From: Ruminococcus sp.
GTDB taxonomy: Bacteria > Bacillota_A > Clostridia > Oscillospirales > Ruminococcaceae
Direction of reading: 5' to 3'
DNA: 19,205 bases
NCBI RefSeq assembly: GCF_024684275.1
Contig: NZ_JAIKXF010000072.1
Coordinates: 1 to 19,205 of the forward strand
Numbering within the stretch: the first letter of the stretch is position 1; each line of letters begins with the position of its first letter. Under the pieces are notes generated by a model. That model ran no database searches, had not been told where the DNA came from, and saw nothing but the letters and a program-made list of their open reading frames with translations. This document shows positions 15,448 to 19,205 of this stretch, piece after piece. The position numbers and the translations under genes are program-made.

Positions 15448-15885
15448 TCAGTTAAGGGGTACGGAATCGTCTGTGATACCGCCGTCGCTTATCTCAGTTG
15501 TGCCGCCGCTCTTTTTCTTGTTGATGAAGCCGCTTACCTTGTCGATAATTGCAGGCACTTTCTCGATAGCGTTGCTGATAGGATCGTTAGAGCCCTCCAT
15601 ATTGACCATTTTAGCCGATCCGTCAGGAGAGATAACGAGAAATCCCTCGGGCTTTATGGAAACTCCTGCTCCTGCGCCGCCTCCGAAAAGATCCTTATCG
15701 TACTTTGAGGGAAGGTCTGAACCGCCCGAAGCAAAGCCGTAGCTTACCTTTGAAACAGGTATGATCGTTGTACCGTCGGGAAGCCTGATAGGCTCGCCGA
15801 TTATAGCATTAACGTCAGCCATTTCCTTTATCTTTTCGATAGAAATTCCTAAAAGTTCGCTTACAGGTGTATTTTTTGCACTCAT
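15448..15885 (-). CDS. ytfJ: GerW/YtfJ-family sporulation protein
   Basis: 145 aa from ATG at 15885 after GTGAGG; that site overlaps the stop region of the upstream DUF2953 gene (10-nt gap). Residues about 12-85 carry the family pattern: IGEPIRLPDGTTIIPVSKVSYGF, then the glycine-rich GGGAGAG (68-74) and a beta strand (VSIKPEGFLVI). The C-terminal 45 residues look helical and then disordered. In B. subtilis the DUF2953 gene ytfI and ytfJ are also adjacent; GerW is needed for normal spore germination with some germinants. The exact biochemical function is unknown. Confidence 0.92.
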   Translation of the reverse strand: MSAKNTPVSELLGISIEKIKEMADVNAIIGEPIRLPDGTTIIPVSKVSYGFASGGSDLPSKYDKDLFGGGAGAGVSIKPEGFLVISPDGSAKMVNMEGSNDPISNAIEKVPAIIDKVSGFINKKKSGGTTEISDGGITDDSVPLN

Positions 15886-15895
15886 TGTATATACC

Positions 15896-16837
15896 TCACT
15901 TCTGCCTTGCGGCTGATTTTTTCATTTTGCGTTTTCTGAGCTTTTCAGGCAGGAATGTCCTGAAAATATATGTCAGCAGGAACCACGCTCCTGCGATGAC
16001 TGCTGTACCAAGACGGAAAGAAAGCTTTCCTGATGTATCCCAGCGGCCCTTTGATACGCCGAACTGCGGACGGACATCTATAGTTTTCAGCCTTACTGTG
16101 AATAGCTGGCTGAAAAAAGCTATGCCGTTGAATATAAGTGTTGAATATCTGCCGTATTTAAGGGCGCATTTATAAGCGTCCTCGTCGGCTATCACGAAGT
16201 CTATATAAAAGTCACTGAGCTTGAAGCCCTTGAATATTTTCAGCATTGGGCGCTGAGCGCTCTCCCATACTCCCACAAGGAACTCTATCTTATCGCTGAG
16301 GGACTTCTTCTCCTCGTCATTTTCATTATCATCATCGTCCGACTCAAAGGGATCGTCGTCGGAGCTGTCTTTTTTCTTCTTTTTATCGTCTTCATCAGAG
16401 GCTTCCTCAGTATGCACCGCTGCTCCCGATGAACTGTCAGCAGCGTCTGTTTTGGCTTCACTGACTGTATCCTCACTGACCGAAGACGGCACATCCGCCT
16501 CGGGATCATTTACAGGAATATCGTCCAGCTCTTTTTCCCATTCATACTTTTCGCGCTGTTTTTTCTTCTTTTTGGACTTCTTTTCCTTTACAGGCTTGGG
16601 CTTTTTTTCTTTTTTTGGCTTCTTCGGCTTGTCTTTCTTATTGGCTTTGCGCTTTTTCCACCAGCCGTAAAGACCTCCGCCCTCTGAATCCATAAGATCA
16701 ATTATCCAAAGCTTGACTTTATATCTGAATTTGCCGTCGATAAAGCTGAACTCTCCCCCAGCAGGAGTTATGAGCACAACCAGTACCAAAGCCAATACGG
16801 CAAGAAGTATATACAGCAGAATTTTAAGGATTATCAT
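15896..16837 (-). CDS. DUF2953 (YtfI-like) membrane protein with a long charged linker
   Basis: 313 aa from ATG at 16837, with AAAGGAG about 8 nt upstream. Residues 2-24 are a membrane helix and 25-60 a short beta region. Residues 61-98 are almost all Lys with Pro; about 99-180 are rich in Asp, Glu and Ser; both are surely disordered. Residues about 183-275 hold the conserved DUF2953 core (KIFKGFKLSDFYIDFVIADEDAYKCALKYG), followed by a hydrophobic helix (278-296) and a basic tail. The gene lies between scpB and the gerW-like gene, as ytfI lies before ytfJ in Bacilli. Role presumed in the spore or envelope; biochemical function unknown. Confidence 0.88.
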   Translation of the reverse strand: MIILKILLYILLAVLALVLVVLITPAGGEFSFIDGKFRYKVKLWIIDLMDSEGGGLYGWWKKRKANKKDKPKKPKKEKKPKPVKEKKSKKKKKQREKYEWEKELDDIPVNDPEADVPSSVSEDTVSEAKTDAADSSSGAAVHTEEASDEDDKKKKKDSSDDDPFESDDDDNENDEEKKSLSDKIEFLVGVWESAQRPMLKIFKGFKLSDFYIDFVIADEDAYKCALKYGRYSTLIFNGIAFFSQLFTVRLKTIDVRPQFGVSKGRWDTSGKLSFRLGTAVIAGAWFLLTYIFRTFLPEKLRKRKMKKSAARQK

Positions 16838-16861
16838 TCCTGCCGCTCCTTTACGTTTATT

Positions 16862-17440
16862 TTATTCCTGATTTGACTCGGAAAGCTCTCTTTCCACGAA
16901 CTCTTCCTCTGTTTCAAGAACCAAGTCTCCCTGCCCCGGCAAGGGAGGAAGATCGGCTGTGGAGCTGAGCCCGAAGCTTCTCAGGAACACCGATGTGGTC
17001 CTGTAGACAATGGGCTTTCCCGGGACGTCAAGACGTCCTGCTTCCTCGACAAGTCCCTTTTCCACAAGATTATTGATAACAGATGAGCTGTCAATGCCGC
17101 GGACATTTTCCACAAAGCCCTTTGAAACAGGCTGATTATAGGCAATTATGGTAAGAGCCTCCATAGCCGCATTTGAAAGCGGCGCAGACCTCTTGGTTTC
17201 AAGAGCTGCTCTAACCTGCTCGCCGAACTCCTCACGGGTACACATCTGATAGCTGCTGTCGAATTTCTTGATGCAGATACCGCTGCTGTAGTCCTCATAG
17301 CGCTCATTGAGCAGTCTTATCATTGACGGCAGAGTACCTGCGTCAACTCCGCTTGCCTCCGAGAGGCGATATATCTCAATAGGCTCGCCGCTTGCAAAGA
17401 GTATAGCCTCTATTGCTCCGAGCTTTTCTTTGATCTCCAA
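16862..17440 (-). CDS. scpB: Segregation and condensation protein B
   Basis: 192 aa from TTG at 17440, set by CGGAGTGAG six bases upstream; the first residues (EIKEKLGAIEAILFASGEPI) fit the ScpB N-terminus. The body consists of two winged-helix domains, with the conserved region ALTIIAYNQPVSKGFVENVRGIDSSSVINNLVEKGLVEEAGR (about residues 94-135). The C-terminal 25 residues are acidic. ScpB dimerises and binds ScpA; with Smc they form the bacterial condensin. The coding region overlaps scpA by 31 nt. Confidence 0.95.
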   Translation of the reverse strand: MEIKEKLGAIEAILFASGEPIEIYRLSEASGVDAGTLPSMIRLLNERYEDYSSGICIKKFDSSYQMCTREEFGEQVRAALETKRSAPLSNAAMEALTIIAYNQPVSKGFVENVRGIDSSSVINNLVEKGLVEEAGRLDVPGKPIVYRTTSVFLRSFGLSSTADLPPLPGQGDLVLETEEEFVERELSESNQE

Positions 17441-18165
17441 GCTTTTCTCACTCCGTTCTTATTTCCCTTGAAGTATATCATCATATTATCCTCACTTATG
17501 GTAATACGCCCATGTCTTGTGAGCTCCAGTACAGCGAGGAAGGTCGCCACTCTTGCGGAGCGGTCTGTAACTCCCTCATAGAGCTTATCCATATAGACCT
17601 CACCCGTTTCATAGAGCTGTCTGAGGATATGCACCACCTTTGTCATTACCGAGACTATACGCCGCTTGACCACAGAATTGATCTTGTTCTCAACGTGGAG
17701 CTTTGCGTACTCTGACTTGATATTTTTAAGGGATATTGCGCTGTAGGCGATCGCAAGTCTCTCAGGCTCATGAACAAGGGTATAGGTCATATCCGCCTTT
17801 ATCTTCATAGGCTGGCGGACGAATATACTTCCGCCCACGTATGCCTCAGCAAGCCTCTGAGACGCTATCTTGCACAGAGAATACTCAATGAGAGCGCCCT
17901 CCAGCTCACGCTTCATCTGCTCAGCCTCCTCGGGCTGGGGCAGCAGAAACGCCGTCTTGATGTATATGAGCCTTGCAGCCATTTCGAGAAATTCGCCTGC
18001 AAGCTCTAAGTTCTGCTCGTGAGCCTGATCTATATAGATGAGATACTGCTCAAGCAGCTTGGATATCTCAATATCGCAGATATTCAGCTTATGCTTGGCA
18101 ATAAGGCTAAGCAGCAGGTCGAGAGGTCCCTCAAAGACCTCAAGCTTGAATGAGATACTTTCCAT
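17410..18165 (-). CDS. scpA: Segregation and condensation protein A (kleisin)
   Basis: 251 aa from ATG at 18165 after AGAGGGA. This start is chosen because ESISFKLEVFEGPLDLLLSLI is the typical ScpA N-terminus; a longer frame to 18282 would overlap the upstream protease gene. Residues 1-80 form the Smc-neck-binding domain and about 180-235 the winged helix that binds the Smc head (ARVATFLAVLELTRHGRI). The middle binds ScpB. The gap to the upstream gene is 22 nt and the end overlaps scpB. Confidence 0.95.
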   Translation of the reverse strand: MESISFKLEVFEGPLDLLLSLIAKHKLNICDIEISKLLEQYLIYIDQAHEQNLELAGEFLEMAARLIYIKTAFLLPQPEEAEQMKRELEGALIEYSLCKIASQRLAEAYVGGSIFVRQPMKIKADMTYTLVHEPERLAIAYSAISLKNIKSEYAKLHVENKINSVVKRRIVSVMTKVVHILRQLYETGEVYMDKLYEGVTDRSARVATFLAVLELTRHGRITISEDNMMIYFKGNKNGVRKAWRSKKSSEQ

Positions 18166-18187
18166 ATTTCCCTCTGATGATCTGAAT

Positions 18188-18898
18188 TTATATACCGAAT
18201 AGACCGGGTATCCACGATACCGACAGCCAGATGAAAAACTCAACCATGCTTCTTGCGTACAGATAAGGTATCTGTAATTCATAGATGCGTGTTGAAAGGA
18301 TCAGCAGTATGATGAAAGCCGTATTGATCGCCCTGTAGTTTCTGAACACCCAAATATCAAACTTCACGGGCATGAACGAGCGAAGTATATTAAAGCCGTC
18401 CAGCGGCGGAAGTGGTATCAGATTGAATACTGCAAGGCTGATATTTATAGAAACAAAGTAATAAGTGAACAATGCGGCTATCTCAGACAACGATGTATTT
18501 TTGCCGATCTCGATGGCTGAGATATTCGTCACCGCTGCCGCAGAAGCAACCACCATAAATATTACAGCTCCTAAAAATGCGGCAATAAGGTTTGAAAGCG
18601 GTCCCGCAAGAGATACCATTGCCATACCGAGACGCCTTTTCCTGAACTTTGAAGGATTCACAGGAACCGGCTTAGCCCAGCCGACTCCAAGAATAAGCAT
18701 AATAACAAAGCCTGCAATGTCCAGATGTGCAAAGGGATTAAGAGTGACTCTTCCTGCGTCCTTTGCAGTATCATCTCCGAACCAGTGTGCCACAAGACCG
18801 TGTGCCGATTCATGGAGAGGTACGATGAGTATAAAAACTGCCATTCTTACAATGACTGTAAGTATTATAGTTGAACTTAATATATCTGACTCAAACAT
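18188..18898 (-). CDS. Site-2 protease family (M50) membrane metallopeptidase
   Basis: 236 aa from ATG at 18898, chosen for AAAGGAT just upstream; the in-frame ATG at 18919 has no site. The zinc motif HESAH covers residues 29-33 in the first helix, and NLIPLPPLDG (159-168) supplies the third ligand, D167. Five to six membrane segments are visible. This short form, without a PDZ domain, is the group commonly found directly upstream of scpA in Clostridia. Substrate unknown; such enzymes cut membrane-embedded anti-sigma factors or signal peptide remnants. It is the first gene of the long minus-strand operon. Confidence 0.93.
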   Translation of the reverse strand: MFESDILSSTIILTVIVRMAVFILIVPLHESAHGLVAHWFGDDTAKDAGRVTLNPFAHLDIAGFVIMLILGVGWAKPVPVNPSKFRKRRLGMAMVSLAGPLSNLIAAFLGAVIFMVVASAAAVTNISAIEIGKNTSLSEIAALFTYYFVSINISLAVFNLIPLPPLDGFNILRSFMPVKFDIWVFRNYRAINTAFIILLILSTRIYELQIPYLYARSMVEFFIWLSVSWIPGLFGI

Positions 18899-18953
18899 AT
18901 TTATCCTTTCAGAATGCAAAGCATTACTGCCTTTAGATAGTTATACAATATAT

Positions 18954-18982
18954 ATTATACTACATAGCGGTATATATTTCAA
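18954..18982 (-). promoter_or_regulatory. Promoter of the M50 - scpAB - ... - metA operon
   Basis: On the minus strand, TTGAAA (18977-18982), a 17-nt spacer and perfect TATAAT (18954-18959). It lies 55 nt before the first start codon. No other equally good promoter was seen before metA. Confidence 0.75.
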
Positions 18983-19041
18983 GTAAAAAAAGCAAATTAA
19001 GTGCCGCAAAAAAATTTTTTTCATTTTTTTTCAAAAAACAC

Positions 19042-19070
19042 TTGCTTTTTTTCTGATTATGTGTTAGAAT
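19042..19070 (+). promoter_or_regulatory. Promoter of rpmB
   Basis: TTGCTT (19042-19047), a 17-nt spacer with TG two bases before, and TAGAAT (19065-19070). Dense A- and T-tracts at about 19008-19040 directly upstream resemble an UP element, as expected for a ribosomal protein gene. Confidence 0.7.
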
Positions 19071-19114
19071 AATCATGTTGTATTTTTACAGGTTAGTTAA
19101 GGAGGTGCAACCTA

Positions 19115-19205
19115 ATGGCAAAATGTGATATCTGCGGAAAGGGCGTAACCTTTGGTATCAAGGTTTCCCACTCACACAGACGTTCCAACAGAACATGGAA
19201 GCCTA
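19115..19205 (+). CDS. rpmB: 50S ribosomal protein L28 (partial, C-terminus missing)
   Basis: The frame opens at ATG 19115, with AAGGAGGTG (19099-19107) 7 nt upstream, and runs off the right edge after 30 residues. The N-terminus, [20 protein letters not shown] followed by [10 protein letters not shown], is a clear L28 start. The CDIC pair (C4, C7) marks the zinc-binding form of L28. Confidence 0.95.
   Translation, partial: MAKCDICGKGVTFGIKVSHSHRRSNRTWKP

Noticed and set aside
18465..18986. 173-codon plus-strand frame opposite the M50 protease
   Set aside because: Antisense to a conserved gene and running into its promoter; no ribosome binding site.

Overview
The window looks like chromosomal DNA from a spore-forming, plant-fibre-degrading Clostridia, most likely a cellulosome-producing Ruminococcus of the R. 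flavefaciens type. The evidence is a multidomain xylanase carrying a type I dockerin, sporulation genes (spoIIP, a ytfJ/gerW homologue), strong AGGAGG-type ribosome binding sites, TTG and GTG starts, and moderate GC with AT-rich intergenic DNA. The species is an inference; no rRNA or other marker is present. I see no insertion sequence, CRISPR array, prophage or attachment site.

Region 1 (1-2800) is carbohydrate degradation outside the cell. A minus-strand gene cut by the left edge encodes signal peptide - GH11 xylanase - CBM22 - dockerin - SGNH esterase, with its own consensus promoter.

Region 2 (2745-8070) is a sugar-uptake locus. A GT-B-like glycosyltransferase homologue (minus strand) faces away from a plus-strand operon of TetR regulator, GPH-family sugar:cation symporter and cytoplasmic GH36 alpha-galactosidase. 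Between them lie two tandem 17-bp palindromic operators, and a matching ACTTGACAAA box at each end suggests two promoters pointing at each other across the operators. A perfect hairpin terminator ends the operon. The likely job is import and hydrolysis of an alpha-galactoside, with the divergent gene possibly under the same repressor.

Region 3 (8049-11250) is cell-wall and sporulation related. A membrane-anchored polysaccharide deacetylase is divergent from spoIIP, which is followed by a small secreted or membrane protein of unknown function. Converging on these is a putative permuted papain-like hydrolase, whose promoter interleaves with that of a tRNA-Arg(CCG) gene carrying its own terminator.

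Region 4 (11279-18982) runs entirely on the minus strand. A promoter at 18954-18982 leads into M50 site-2 protease - scpA - scpB - DUF2953 (ytfI-like) - ytfJ/gerW-like - D,D-carboxypeptidase - rluB-type pseudouridine synthase - unknown 128-aa protein - metA. Overlaps and short gaps (at most 59 nt) suggest one long operon mixing chromosome segregation, spore/wall functions, ribosome modification and methionine synthesis. After a 112-nt gap comes a ComEA-like protein with two helix-hairpin-helix regions. At the right edge rpmB (ribosomal protein L28) starts on the plus strand and is cut off.
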